Of a stretch of 64,000 nt of DNA, positions 1-8,703 are shown piece after piece. Origin of the DNA: Verrucomicrobiales bacterium (GTDB taxonomy: Bacteria; Verrucomicrobiota; Verrucomicrobiae; Limisphaerales; UBA1100); assembly GCA_002721895.1 (NCBI GenBank), contig PBLV01000006.1, positions 58,808-122,807 of the forward strand. The letters run 5' to 3'. Position 1 is the first letter of the stretch. Every line of letters starts with the position of its first letter. The translations under genes were made by a program, and so were the position numbers. The notes below the pieces were generated by a model. The model worked only from the letters and a program-made list of their open reading frames with translations. It was not told the DNA's origin and ran no database searches.

Positions 1-47
1 GGCGCTTCGCCCGGGCCATGGAATGCCCCTTTGCTGATTCGAGCCAC
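1..47 (-). CDS. Possible N-terminal fragment of a gene cut by the window edge
   Basis: A GTG at 47 opens a frame that stays open to base 1 and reads MARISKGAFHGPGEA. A GAGG stretch lies about 6 nt upstream, a reasonable ribosome binding site. It would follow fmt on the same strand after a 55-bp gap. Fifteen residues are too few to name a family, and the call could be chance. Confidence 0.2.
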   Translation of the reverse strand, partial: MARISKGAFHGPGEA

Positions 48-102
48 GACGACCTCAGCGCCACGCCATTTAGCTGAGAAGGAAGTGGAATTTGTTGCGC
101 CT

Positions 103-1071
103 CTACGTTAAGGAGCGCCCCCTAGCGCCAAGAACAGTGCCGGCTTCAAGCGTGCAGCCGCGCAGGAATTCAGCGGCCGCCATGCGCCTGCCTCCTTCCC
201 GCTGAACCATCGTCAATCTCAAGGCCTGTTCGCCGCATGCGACCACAATGCCTGACTCGTCCGCCACAATGACCTCGCCCTCGGGGCCATCGCCCTCCAA
301 CACCTCCGCCTCCCATATCTTTAGCAGTGCCATATTTATGGATGGAATTTCCGTAAACGCCCCCGGCCAGGGGGTGAAGGCGCGGATAACTTGGAGCAAT
401 GCATATGCCGAGCGAGACCAGTCTATGCGCCCATCTTCCTTGATGATCTTCCGGGCAGTGGAAGCTTCTTCATGGGCCTGAGGCACGAGGTCAATTTCAC
501 CCAAGGTGTATGCCGGCAACGATTCAACAAGAAGGGCCGCGCCCATTTCGGCAAGGCGATCATGCAGGGTCTGCGCGTTATCAAGTGAACCGATCGGTGT
601 TTTAGAAATCGACACAATATCGCCCGTATCCAGTCCGGCATCCATCTTCATGAGCGTAACCCCTGTCTCGGTGTCCCCGTTGTACAGTGCCCATTGGATC
701 GGGGCTGCACCGCGGTATTTTGGCAGGAGTGATGTGTGGACATTCAGGCAGCCATAAGGAGGCAGTTCGAGAATGGCTGCCGGCAGGATTTGACCATAGG
801 CGATCACCACGATGACATCGGGCCGGAGTCTTGCCAGCATGTCAAATGCATCGCTATCCCGAAGGGTGTCTGGCTGATAAACCTGCAGGCCAAGATTCAG
901 AGCGCACTTCTTAACAAAGGTCGGTTGCAGATCCATTTTACGGCCCCGGGGCCGATCGGGTTGCGAAATCACCGCAACCACCTCGGCAAACTCTGATTCA
1001 TGAAGCGCAACCAGCCCCGGGCAGGCCAACTCGGCCGTCCCCATGAAAATCACCCGAAGCGGAGCTGTCAC
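103..1071 (-). CDS. fmt: Methionyl-tRNA formyltransferase
   Basis: Formylates the amino group of initiator Met-tRNA using 10-formyltetrahydrofolate, in the cytoplasm. The 322 residues are the usual length. The formyltransferase domain fills about residues 5-205, with the family signature SLLPKYRGAAPIQ at 114-126. Asn110, His112 and Asp148 match the catalytic Asn-His-Asp set. A C-terminal tRNA-binding domain follows from about 210. The start is GTG, directly after the adk TAG stop, so the two genes are probably translated together. The usual partner def is not seen next to it; it may lie outside the window. Confidence 0.96.
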   Translation of the reverse strand: MTAPLRVIFMGTAELACPGLVALHESEFAEVVAVISQPDRPRGRKMDLQPTFVKKCALNLGLQVYQPDTLRDSDAFDMLARLRPDVIVVIAYGQILPAAILELPPYGCLNVHTSLLPKYRGAAPIQWALYNGDTETGVTLMKMDAGLDTGDIVSISKTPIGSLDNAQTLHDRLAEMGAALLVESLPAYTLGEIDLVPQAHEEASTARKIIKEDGRIDWSRSAYALLQVIRAFTPWPGAFTEIPSINMALLKIWEAEVLEGDGPEGEVIVADESGIVVACGEQALRLTMVQREGGRRMAAAEFLRGCTLEAGTVLGARGRSLT

Positions 1072-1656
1072 CTAGTTAAGAGATTGCACAATCTTCACCA
1101 CGTTGGCGAATACATTCAGTGGCGTGTCCGTGGAGTCAATGTCATGAACGATTTCAGACCTGTACTTGTCCAGCACAGGTTGAGTCTCTTCAATGTAGGT
1201 CTTGAAGCGGTGACGGATGGTTTCCACATTTCCGTCGTCCAAGCGATTCTCCTTGAGGGCGCGCCTCTGGATTCGCTCCTCCATTTTGCTCATGTCATTG
1301 CAGGCCAGGTGCAAAACCGCATGAACGCTGATGGAGTCATCCATGATATCGACTTGGCTGGTATTGCGGGGGATCCCATCAAGCACCAACCAGTCATGTT
1401 CCGGATGAAACTCACCATCGCGCGTGCAGGCATCCAGATGTTTTTGCCAAAGCTCAACCGTCAATTCATCAGGAACAAGTTCCCCCCGACTTGAAAACTC
1501 CATGAACTTTCTTCCCAAGGGATCCTCCGGCCGCAGGTTTCGGAAAACATCACCGCAGGAAAAATAAAAATAATTGGGCACACGGCCAAGAACGCGGCCC
1601 TGCGTTCCCTTGCCTGAGCCGGGTGCGCCAAAAAGCAGAATGGTCTTGTACTTCAT
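1072..1656 (-). CDS. adk: Adenylate kinase, short-LID type
   Basis: Interconverts ATP + AMP and 2 ADP. The P-loop GAPGSGKGT lies at residues 10-18, the NMP-binding segment GELVPDEL at 58-65, and LDGIPRN at 92-98, where most family members have GFPR. The LID region (about 128-145) is short and lacks the zinc-type Cys pairs. At 194 residues it fits the short-form adenylate kinases. It abuts fmt downstream and follows the membrane-protein gene by 3 bp, so it lies in the msrP-to-fmt run. Family assignment is firm. Exact nucleotide preference (AMP or another NMP) cannot be read from the sequence. Confidence 0.88.
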   Translation of the reverse strand: MKYKTILLFGAPGSGKGTQGRVLGRVPNYFYFSCGDVFRNLRPEDPLGRKFMEFSSRGELVPDELTVELWQKHLDACTRDGEFHPEHDWLVLDGIPRNTSQVDIMDDSISVHAVLHLACNDMSKMEERIQRRALKENRLDDGNVETIRHRFKTYIEETQPVLDKYRSEIVHDIDSTDTPLNVFANVVKIVQSLN

Positions 1657-1659
1657 AAT

Positions 1660-2790
1660 TCAGCCTTCCATGGGCTGGATAAATATCTCGTTGATTTGAT
1701 GATAAGCCAGTGCCTTGTCCGCCCAAATTTCTCCCGCGGCAACGGAAAAGGCCACACCTTCCTCGTTGACCGCTGTTACGCGCGCCGCCCACATTTCCTC
1801 GCCAGCGATTGTCCGGACCACCATCCATTCCCCCACGGGAACTGCCCGGCTGAAACGCATCAATTCAGTGACGAAAAAATTCCGGTTAAACTTCACTTGG
1901 CTTCGGTGGTAATAGCCGTTGACCACCGGTTGCTCCGGCTGCGATTGGGCCTCCGGCTGTGCTTCGGGAGGCGGCTTGGGGTTTGGCTTTCGCGCCGCAG
2001 GTGCGGGTTTTGCAGCTGTTTCCATGGAGCGCGTTTTCGCCTTTTCAGCCGCCTCCGCAACCCTCGATCGCGGGCCCACAATAGCTGCCTTCCCCGCCGT
2101 CATTGGCATCATTACAAACACCAATGGAACGACAAACGGGGCAACAAAGGACAAACCACAAACCAGCCCGCGCGGCCGCCCTTTGCAATCCGCAATCTCT
2201 CTCGCCAGATAAAAATTGGCTCCCAGCAAGAGGAGGAGAAAAAAAAGCATGATTGGGCTGCCAAACAAACTCCCCGCCAAGCCCTGCTTATTGATGCTCT
2301 TCCCGCTCTGGGGCACGAACCCCTTGGGCATATTTCGCCAACTAGAAGGTGCCAAGGGTGCCAGCGAGGGTCGAACAGGCTGCTCATCTGGCGGCGCCGC
2401 TGGAAGACCTATACCCACGGATACCGTATTGGTGGCACCTGGGGTTGGCGCAACGGGTTGAACCCCGGGAATTATTGGCGACGCTGGTCTCAATCGTTGT
2501 TGAATTGCTGAAAAAACTGCTGCCTGCAGCGCCGGCTGCAATTGCAAGTAAACGGGCTCTCTTTGCAATCGTCCAAGAATGTGCTGCACCGAGTTGGTAG
2601 TCAGAGCCCCCCATGGGATAACATCCGTCGGCTGAAATTGAATGCGGAACCGAACCCCTTGTGGAGTCAGGGATACAATTTGGTCTCCCGGGATTTGCTG
2701 CTGATTTGTCAGTTCGTACAGGAGGGGGGCGGGCTGCGCAAAGGTGCGCACTCCCATCCATGCCAGAAACAAAAATCGCAACACCCTCAT
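1660..2790 (-). CDS. Exported membrane protein of unknown function
   Basis: I do not recognise the family. A longer frame opens at a TTG at 2841, but the ATG at 2790 has a GGGAAGG sequence just upstream and begins a clear signal peptide (residues 1-18, ending near FAQ), so I prefer it (376 residues). After a folded-looking segment (20-100) come a Pro-rich linker (100-160), two hydrophobic segments at about 176-196 and 208-229, an Ala/Pro/Lys/Glu-rich linker, and a C-terminal domain (about 290-376) rich in aromatic and beta-type residues. It sits between nnr and adk. No catalytic motif is visible. Confidence 0.7.
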   Translation of the reverse strand: MRVLRFLFLAWMGVRTFAQPAPLLYELTNQQQIPGDQIVSLTPQGVRFRIQFQPTDVIPWGALTTNSVQHILGRLQREPVYLQLQPALQAAVFSAIQQRLRPASPIIPGVQPVAPTPGATNTVSVGIGLPAAPPDEQPVRPSLAPLAPSSWRNMPKGFVPQSGKSINKQGLAGSLFGSPIMLFFLLLLLGANFYLAREIADCKGRPRGLVCGLSFVAPFVVPLVFVMMPMTAGKAAIVGPRSRVAEAAEKAKTRSMETAAKPAPAARKPNPKPPPEAQPEAQSQPEQPVVNGYYHRSQVKFNRNFFVTELMRFSRAVPVGEWMVVRTIAGEEMWAARVTAVNEEGVAFSVAAGEIWADKALAYHQINEIFIQPMEG

Positions 2791-2841
2791 GTCCTTCCCG
2801 ATGTGAACCGGAAACGCGCCTGCCGCGCAATCAAATTTCAA

Positions 2842-4242
2842 TTACAACTCCGCCACCAGCTCATCCATTCCCCAAATATCACGACCGGCTGCCGACAACG
2901 CATCAGCTGCCGCTCCATGCTTCCAAACAGCGTAAGCCGTCAACTGATCCAATTTACCCTGCAATTTGGGTTGAGCCAGCCAGCCAGCCAGAAAACCCGC
3001 AAGCACATCCCCACTCCCTCCTTGTGAAAGAAATGGATTGCCGCTTGAATTGACTCCAATACTGCCCTCGCGCTCCCCAATAAGAGTATGATTTCCCTTC
3101 AAGACAACCCGGCATCCAAGACGCTGCGCCAGCAGCCGTAATGCGCCGGGGCGGTCTGCCTGAATTTTATCCGTTGAGGTTTCAAGCAGCCTTGCGGCCT
3201 CACCCGGGTGCGGAGTTACGATCCGGGCGAACCCGCTGGCGCTCCCGGAGAGCTTAATCCAATCCAAGGCACTGGCATCGGCAACCATTGGCCGTGAGTC
3301 TGCGCTCCATGTGTTAACAATCCACTTGCGCAAGTCGGCCGGCAGATCATCCGACGCCAATCCTGGACCTGCCAGAACGGCGCTGCAATTACCCAGCGCC
3401 CGCTTTGCCTGTTCGGACCATGGGTGAACCATCGGGGCGCGAAGCTGTTTCGCCACGGGCTCATAAATATTTTCCGGAACCACCAGCGTAACCAAGCCCG
3501 GCCCTGCCTTCAGTGCCGCCTGGGTAGCCAGCACAGCCGCCCCATGGAATCCCAAACTTCCTGCCACAATTCCAAGATGGCCATAATCCCCCTTGTGCGT
3601 ATTCGCCGACCTCGCCGGGGGAAATCCTTCAAAATCTTTACCCAGCACCCATCTCCATTCGGTTTGCGCTGGGCATTTGCCAAGACCAATTTCGGGTGCA
3701 ACTTCCAAACGGCCCACATGCTGGGCGGATTCACCGACCAGCAACCCCACTTTGGGCCCGCCGAACGTCAGCGTCACGGAAGCTCGAATGGCCGCCCCCA
3801 TGGCGCGCCCATCATCAGCATTCAGCCCGGAAGGCACATCCACCGCCAACACGGGAACGCCCGATTTATTCACCACCTTGATTACCTCTCTCCAGTCTTT
3901 GTTCAGAGGGCGGTTAAGGCCAATTCCAAACAGACCATCCACAATCAAGCCGGGCTTCCGTTCGAGCGCCTTCTTGATCCCCTGAATGTCCTTCAGGGAG
4001 TCAACATCAATCACCTCCAGCGATCTGCCGGTTATCTGTTCTGCAGCAAGCTTGGTATCCGCACCGTTGTTTCCCGAGCCGGCAAGAAGTAGAATGAAAT
4101 CCCTTTCACGAGTAAGTGCCATTGCCCTCCGGGCAACCGCGCCGCCAGCCAGCCGCATCACTTTGGCAACATCACGGCCTTCAGCCCACGCCGCCGCCTC
4201 CCAATCGCGCATCTGCGCGACAGTTACCACAGGGGCAGGCAT
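2842..4242 (-). CDS. nnr: Bifunctional NAD(P)H-hydrate epimerase / ADP-dependent dehydratase
   Basis: Repairs damaged NADHX and NADPHX. The N-terminal YjeF epimerase half (1-200) has the nucleotide loop AGSGNNGAD at 54-62, VDGLFGIG at 101-108 and VDVPSGL at 134-140. The C-terminal ribokinase-like dehydratase half has THKGDYGHLGI near 215-225, a TPHPGEAARL motif near 345, and a GGSGDVLAG motif near 408. Both halves are complete at 466 residues. The epimerase loop reads NNGADT where the common form is NNGGDG. Starts at ATG, 22 bp downstream of msrP. Confidence 0.93.
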   Translation of the reverse strand: MPAPVVTVAQMRDWEAAAWAEGRDVAKVMRLAGGAVARRAMALTRERDFILLLAGSGNNGADTKLAAEQITGRSLEVIDVDSLKDIQGIKKALERKPGLIVDGLFGIGLNRPLNKDWREVIKVVNKSGVPVLAVDVPSGLNADDGRAMGAAIRASVTLTFGGPKVGLLVGESAQHVGRLEVAPEIGLGKCPAQTEWRWVLGKDFEGFPPARSANTHKGDYGHLGIVAGSLGFHGAAVLATQAALKAGPGLVTLVVPENIYEPVAKQLRAPMVHPWSEQAKRALGNCSAVLAGPGLASDDLPADLRKWIVNTWSADSRPMVADASALDWIKLSGSASGFARIVTPHPGEAARLLETSTDKIQADRPGALRLLAQRLGCRVVLKGNHTLIGEREGSIGVNSSGNPFLSQGGSGDVLAGFLAGWLAQPKLQGKLDQLTAYAVWKHGAAADALSAAGRDIWGMDELVAEL

Positions 4243-4264
4243 GGAAAGAAACCGTTAAGAATCG

Positions 4265-5227
4265 CTATTTGTACAAGGCAGCTACCTCTTTGCCAAAGCC
4301 ATTGTACTTGAGCGTATTGATTCGGTGGCCTAAGCCGAGCACTTGCTCGGTTGCTTGGGACCACCGGGGATGGGGCACCGCTGGATCCACGTTAGACTCA
4401 AAGGGATATTCCTTGGGGTTGGCAATTTCCCAGAAGGTTTTCGGCTGTTTCGCCACCAGCTCAATTCTCACGATGGACTTAATACTTTTGTAGCCATATT
4501 TCCACGGCACGATCAGGCGCAGGGGAGCGCCATTCTGCTTTGGCAGCGGCTTGCCGTACATGCCGGTGGCCATGATCGTCAGCGGATGCATGGCCTCATC
4601 CATGCGCAAGCCCTCCTGATAAGGCCAAGTGTAATTCTTCATTTGGGCAGCACCCGGCATGGTCTTGAAGTCAACCGCCGTCGTCATGCGCATAAATTTT
4701 GCCTCGGCTTTTGGCTCCACGAGCTTGATCAATTCAGACAACTGGAACCCCGTCCACGGCACAATCATCGACCATGCTTCCACACAGCGAAAACGATAGG
4801 TTCGATCCTCAAGCTTGCCCTGTTTGCCCATCTCGCCGATCAGATCATAAGCATCGCCGTCAAAGGGCTTGTTGCAAAGACCGTCGATACGAATCTTCCA
4901 CGGATCCACGACAAATTTGCCCATGAAATACGGGTGTTTCACCCACTCCTTGCGAGTTGTGAACTCGTAGAAATTATTGTAGCCCGTTGCCCATTCCTCC
5001 TTGGTCATCCGATCACCGGCGGCAAGTTTTGAGGAAAGAGCTGGATTCTTTTTCGCCGGATAATACTTCGCGACATCCTTGGCCGCCCCCATTGCGGATC
5101 CCCCAATCAGCCCCGCTCCGGCCACACCCATGGTGCGCAGGAATGTCCTTCGATTGCGATAAACCTCCTCGGGCGTGACAAGTTTCTCAGGCAGCACCCA
5201 GTCCGGACGAATGATGACATTTGCCAT
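4265..5227 (-). CDS. msrP: Protein-methionine-sulfoxide reductase, molybdopterin catalytic subunit
   Basis: MsrP/YedY reduces methionine sulfoxide in periplasmic proteins using a molybdenum cofactor. A twin-arginine motif RRTFLR at 26-31 precedes a hydrophobic segment (33-48), consistent with Tat export. The oxidoreductase molybdopterin domain follows, with Cys148 in FRCVEAWSMIVPW as the expected Mo ligand. Length (320) is typical. The membrane haem partner msrQ is not next to it, so electrons may come from another quinol oxidoreductase or from msrQ elsewhere. First gene of the minus-strand run, divergent from nadC with 44 bp between. Confidence 0.92.
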   Translation of the reverse strand: MANVIIRPDWVLPEKLVTPEEVYRNRRTFLRTMGVAGAGLIGGSAMGAAKDVAKYYPAKKNPALSSKLAAGDRMTKEEWATGYNNFYEFTTRKEWVKHPYFMGKFVVDPWKIRIDGLCNKPFDGDAYDLIGEMGKQGKLEDRTYRFRCVEAWSMIVPWTGFQLSELIKLVEPKAEAKFMRMTTAVDFKTMPGAAQMKNYTWPYQEGLRMDEAMHPLTIMATGMYGKPLPKQNGAPLRLIVPWKYGYKSIKSIVRIELVAKQPKTFWEIANPKEYPFESNVDPAVPHPRWSQATEQVLGLGHRINTLKYNGFGKEVAALYK

Positions 5228-5271
5228 GGGGATAATCTACGCTGCCCTCGGGAAAATTTCACGAAATTTCT

Positions 5272-6165
5272 TTGAAAGAATTGCCACCACCCGCATTACT
5301 CTTCCATGCTCTCCCCGTGCCTGATCTGGATCAAGCTGCCTGTTGTGAACATGTCCGCCGCGCACTCGCCGAGGATATTGGCCAAGGCGATGCAACCAGC
5401 AATGCGCTGATTCCCGCAGACGTCATGTCCGCCGGGCTCATCGTTTCCCGTCAAACCCTGACAGTTGCCGGCCTGCTCCTGGCGCAGATCACATTTCAGG
5501 AAATCTGCCCAAAACTGCGCCTCACCTTGCTGGCCAAGGATGGCGACCTTCTGGAGCCGGGCAAGCCGCTGATGCGGATCGAAGGCCCAACGCGCACCAT
5601 TCTTGCCGGCGAACGCACTGCCTTGAATTACCTGCAAAGACTCAGCGGTATAGCAACGCTGACAAGAAGATTTTTTCAGGAAATTGAGGACACGAAAGTA
5701 CATCTGCTGGATACCCGCAAAACCACTCCCGGATGGCGCATGTTAGAGAAGTATGCCGTGGCCATAGGCGGCGGGCACAACCACCGTATGGGCCTGCATG
5801 ACATGGTGCTCATCAAGGACAATCACTTGGCGGCCCTGTACAACGAGCCCAACCCCATCGCCACTGCAATTGACCGTGCACGAAATGAACACCCCAAACT
5901 AAAAATTGAGGTCGAAGCGGACACGCCCGAGCAGGCCCTTGCAGCCATTGAGGCCGGCGCGGACATTGTACTCCTGGACAACATGGAGCCCGATGTGATC
6001 CGGAAAATTGTCCAAGCCAACGGCCGACGTAGCCAGCTTGAAGCCAGCGGAGGAGTCACGCTGGGTAACATCCGGAGAATCGCCGAAACCGGAGTAGACT
6101 TCATTTCCGTCGGCGCGCTTACGCACTCTGCCACGGCCGTGGACATCGCCTTGGATTTTCAGTGA
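5272..6165 (+). CDS. nadC: Nicotinate-nucleotide pyrophosphorylase (carboxylating)
   Basis: Makes nicotinate mononucleotide from quinolinate and PRPP in de novo NAD synthesis. Visible motifs are the ARTILAGERTALNYLQRLSGIAT-type helix region, DTRKTTPGWR followed by EKYAVAIGGGHNHRMGL, the substrate-binding IKDNHL, and the C-terminal SGGVTLGNI and SVGALTHS strands. The 297 residues match the family. The start is uncertain: TTG at 5272, or an in-frame GTG at 5317 (282 residues). First gene of an operon with birA, coaX and trpA; the stop overlaps the birA start by 4 bp (GTGA). Confidence 0.94.
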   Translation: MKELPPPALLFHALPVPDLDQAACCEHVRRALAEDIGQGDATSNALIPADVMSAGLIVSRQTLTVAGLLLAQITFQEICPKLRLTLLAKDGDLLEPGKPLMRIEGPTRTILAGERTALNYLQRLSGIATLTRRFFQEIEDTKVHLLDTRKTTPGWRMLEKYAVAIGGGHNHRMGLHDMVLIKDNHLAALYNEPNPIATAIDRARNEHPKLKIEVEADTPEQALAAIEAGADIVLLDNMEPDVIRKIVQANGRRSQLEASGGVTLGNIRRIAETGVDFISVGALTHSATAVDIALDFQ

Positions 6166-7142
6166 CCGTCGACACGAAAATTCTGACCGCCCTGCGAAGT
6201 GATAAGAACGGCACATCCGGAGCCGAACTTTGCCGTCGTCTCGGGATCAGCCGTGCCGCGGTCTGGTCGCGGATTGAGGTGCTGCGCAATCTCGGTTTTG
6301 ACATCGCCGCAAATCCTCACACCGGCTATCGGCTCATCGATTCCCCGGACTCGTTGATGGCGTCGGACCTCGTATCCCGCTTGGGGAAAATCCGCGTCAT
6401 TGGCCGCGACATCCAAGTCTTTCCCAGAGCCACTTCCACCAACGATATCATCCAGAAATTCGCCTTGGAGAATCACCCCGAGGGGCTCGTGGTTTTTGCC
6501 GAGGCACAAACCAAAGGTCGCGGCCGGCTCGGCCGCCGTTGGTCTTCTCCCACAGGCAAGGGATTGTGGCTGTCCATTCTGTTGCGGCCGCAATTGCTGC
6601 CACCAGAGACTACCCAACTCACCGCCGCGGCGGCCACCGCCATCGCACGTGCCATTCAGGCAGAAACAGGTTTGAATCCAAAGATAAAGTGGCCCAATGA
6701 CCTGTTGATCGGAGGCCGAAAAATCGCAGGCATTCTCACTGAACTTCAAGCCGAGATGGATCAGATCCGCCATGTGACCTTGGGCATCGGCATCAACGTC
6801 CAGCATTCAAAAAGCGATTTCCCACCCGAGCTTCAGCAGACAGCCACCTCGCTCAAGACCGTTTTGGGTCATCCCGCCGACAGGCCTGCCTTGGCGGCTG
6901 CTGTACTTCGTGAGTTGGATTGTGACTATGGCCGGATTCTCGACCGTAGGTTTGACGAATTGTCCGAGGAGTGGGAAGGCCGCTGTGACACGCTCGGCCA
7001 ACTGGTTACCATCGAAATAGGCACTCGCACCCTTCGTGGCCGAGCGGAGTCACTTGATCCCAACGGCGCACTCTTGCTTCGCACTGAACACGGGCGTCTG
7101 GAACCCATAACCGGCGGAGATGTTCGCCTAGTTAAATCTTGA
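6162..7142 (+). CDS. birA: Biotin--protein ligase with N-terminal helix-turn-helix (BirA)
   Basis: Activates biotin as biotinyl-AMP and attaches it to carrier-protein lysines. The winged-helix domain (1-60, ELCRRLGISRAAVWSRIEVL) suggests it also acts as the biotin repressor. The ligase domain shows GRGRLGRRW at 119-127 and KWPNDLLIGGRKIAGI at 176-191, and a C-terminal SH3-like domain from about 270. Starts at a GTG that overlaps the nadC stop. Biotin genes bioF and bioA lie near 60 kb; I did not find a convincing BirA operator there. Confidence 0.95.
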   Translation: MTVDTKILTALRSDKNGTSGAELCRRLGISRAAVWSRIEVLRNLGFDIAANPHTGYRLIDSPDSLMASDLVSRLGKIRVIGRDIQVFPRATSTNDIIQKFALENHPEGLVVFAEAQTKGRGRLGRRWSSPTGKGLWLSILLRPQLLPPETTQLTAAAATAIARAIQAETGLNPKIKWPNDLLIGGRKIAGILTELQAEMDQIRHVTLGIGINVQHSKSDFPPELQQTATSLKTVLGHPADRPALAAAVLRELDCDYGRILDRRFDELSEEWEGRCDTLGQLVTIEIGTRTLRGRAESLDPNGALLLRTEHGRLEPITGGDVRLVKS

Positions 7143-7882
7143 TGCAACTTCTTCTGGACATCGGCAATAGCAGCACGACTGCCGCCTTGGCAGGGAAACA
7201 GGTCCAGCGTCCCCACAACCTCCCGACTTATCACTGGAACGATGGAGACATGCCACGACTCCTCAGCCTGCTCCTCGGTCAACGGCATCCCCACAAGGCG
7301 ATCATTTGCAGCGTGGTTCCGAAAGCAACAAGCGCCGCACAAGCTTGGCTAAACGGAGCGGAAATTCCACACACGCATTTTAACCACAAGACATGCGGCA
7401 TCGGGATTGATTATCCAAAACCATCAACCATCGGGCCGGACAGGCTTGCCAACGCCCGTGCGGCACTGGAGGAATTTGGAGCTCCGGTTGTAATCGTTGA
7501 CTTTGGAACAGCTGTTACCTTCGACATCGTCAATCGGCGTGGCCATTACGCGGGAGGCATCATTGCTCCCGGCTTGGCCGCCATGACCGATTATCTTCAC
7601 GAAAAAACCGCCCTCCTGCCTCGCATTACTCTCCGCGCTCCACGGTCCGCCATTGGCCGCAATTCAGAAGAAGCCATGAGGATTGGCGCAGTTCATGGCT
7701 ATCAGGGCTTGGTCGAGGCGTTGATACGTCGTATTCAACGGGAACTACGCACAAAAAAACTTCCTGTCATTGCCACCGGCGGCCATGCCAAATTGATTGC
7801 CGGAAAAATTGAGGCGGTTACTGCAATCCGACCCAAGCTCACCCTTGAGGGACTGCGGCTTGCAACCCACCCGGCCAATTGA
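7142..7882 (+). CDS. coaX: Type III pantothenate kinase
   Basis: Phosphorylates pantothenate in the first step of CoA synthesis. The ASKHA-fold motifs are clear: DIGNS at residues 6-10, the central TIGPDRLANA, VIVDFGTAVTFDIV, and GGIIAPGL. The ATG at 7142 shares its A with the birA stop (TGATG), which supports this start over the TTG one codon earlier. 246 residues, normal length. Third gene of the nadC operon; together these three genes supply NAD, biotinylated enzymes and CoA. Confidence 0.94.
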   Translation: MQLLLDIGNSSTTAALAGKQVQRPHNLPTYHWNDGDMPRLLSLLLGQRHPHKAIICSVVPKATSAAQAWLNGAEIPHTHFNHKTCGIGIDYPKPSTIGPDRLANARAALEEFGAPVVIVDFGTAVTFDIVNRRGHYAGGIIAPGLAAMTDYLHEKTALLPRITLRAPRSAIGRNSEEAMRIGAVHGYQGLVEALIRRIQRELRTKKLPVIATGGHAKLIAGKIEAVTAIRPKLTLEGLRLATHPAN

Positions 7883-7896
7883 CATCCTTCGCCCAG

Positions 7897-8703
7897 ATGA
7901 ACCGCATCGAGCAACGATTCGCCGAACTGAACAAGGCAAACCAAAAAGGTTTTGTAGCCTATATTGGCGCGGGGGATCCAGACTTGGAACATACCCGCAA
8001 GCTGGCCATCGCCTTCGACAAAGCCGGAGTTGACGTACTCGAACTGGGCGTCCCCTTTAGCGATCCATTGGCAGATGGATTGGTTAATCAGCTCGCAGCC
8101 CAACGAGGGTTAGCCAGCGGCACGACCCCGCCTGCTCTGCTCGACACTATCGCGGATATTCGGCGTGAGTCACAGGTGCCCATCGTATTCTACATCTACT
8201 ACAACTTGCTCCACCAATACGGCCTCGCCAAATTTATGAAAGATGCCAAGGCTGCCGGTGTGGATGGTCTTCTGGCTCTCGACCTTCCACCAGAAGAAGC
8301 CAACGAATACGCTAACCTCATGCGCGAATCCGGTCTGTGCGCCATTTGGTTGGTTGCCCCAACCACCCCAGAGGATCGAGTGCGGGAACTCGTCTCCCAA
8401 GGTAGCGGCTTCATTTACTACATCTCACGCGAGGGAGTCACCGGAATGCAACAAACTATTTCCGGCACGATTGGACATATGACCGGAATAATTCGCCGCC
8501 ACACAAACCTGCCTATTGCCATTGGTTTTGGCATTTCGAATCCCGCGCAAGCCCGCGAAGTCGCGGCTCATGGCGATGCCATTGTGGTTGGCAGCGCCAT
8601 CGTCAATCAAATTGCCGACCTTGGGGCATCACCGGACATGGTCCCTCAAGTTTCCGACTTTGTTCGGACATTAACCGACGCAATTCGCACAAAGGATAGC
8701 TAA
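7897..8703 (+). CDS. trpA: Tryptophan synthase alpha chain
   Basis: Cleaves indole-3-glycerol phosphate to indole and glyceraldehyde 3-phosphate. From the ATG at 7897, Glu49 and Asp60 fall exactly at the classical catalytic numbers (LELGVPFSDPLADG), which favours this start over a TTG at 7879. DLPPEE, APTTPEDR and GSGFIYYISREGVTG are the other family segments. 268 residues. The beta partner trpB is not in the window, so the gene sits in a cofactor operon away from its partner. The stop overlaps the next start (TAATG). Confidence 0.93.
   Translation: MNRIEQRFAELNKANQKGFVAYIGAGDPDLEHTRKLAIAFDKAGVDVLELGVPFSDPLADGLVNQLAAQRGLASGTTPPALLDTIADIRRESQVPIVFYIYYNLLHQYGLAKFMKDAKAAGVDGLLALDLPPEEANEYANLMRESGLCAIWLVAPTTPEDRVRELVSQGSGFIYYISREGVTGMQQTISGTIGHMTGIIRRHTNLPIAIGFGISNPAQAREVAAHGDAIVVGSAIVNQIADLGASPDMVPQVSDFVRTLTDAIRTKDS

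Noticed and set aside
1696..2511. A 271-codon plus-strand frame
   Set aside because: Antisense to the exported membrane protein, with His/Arg-rich composition typical of a shadow frame.
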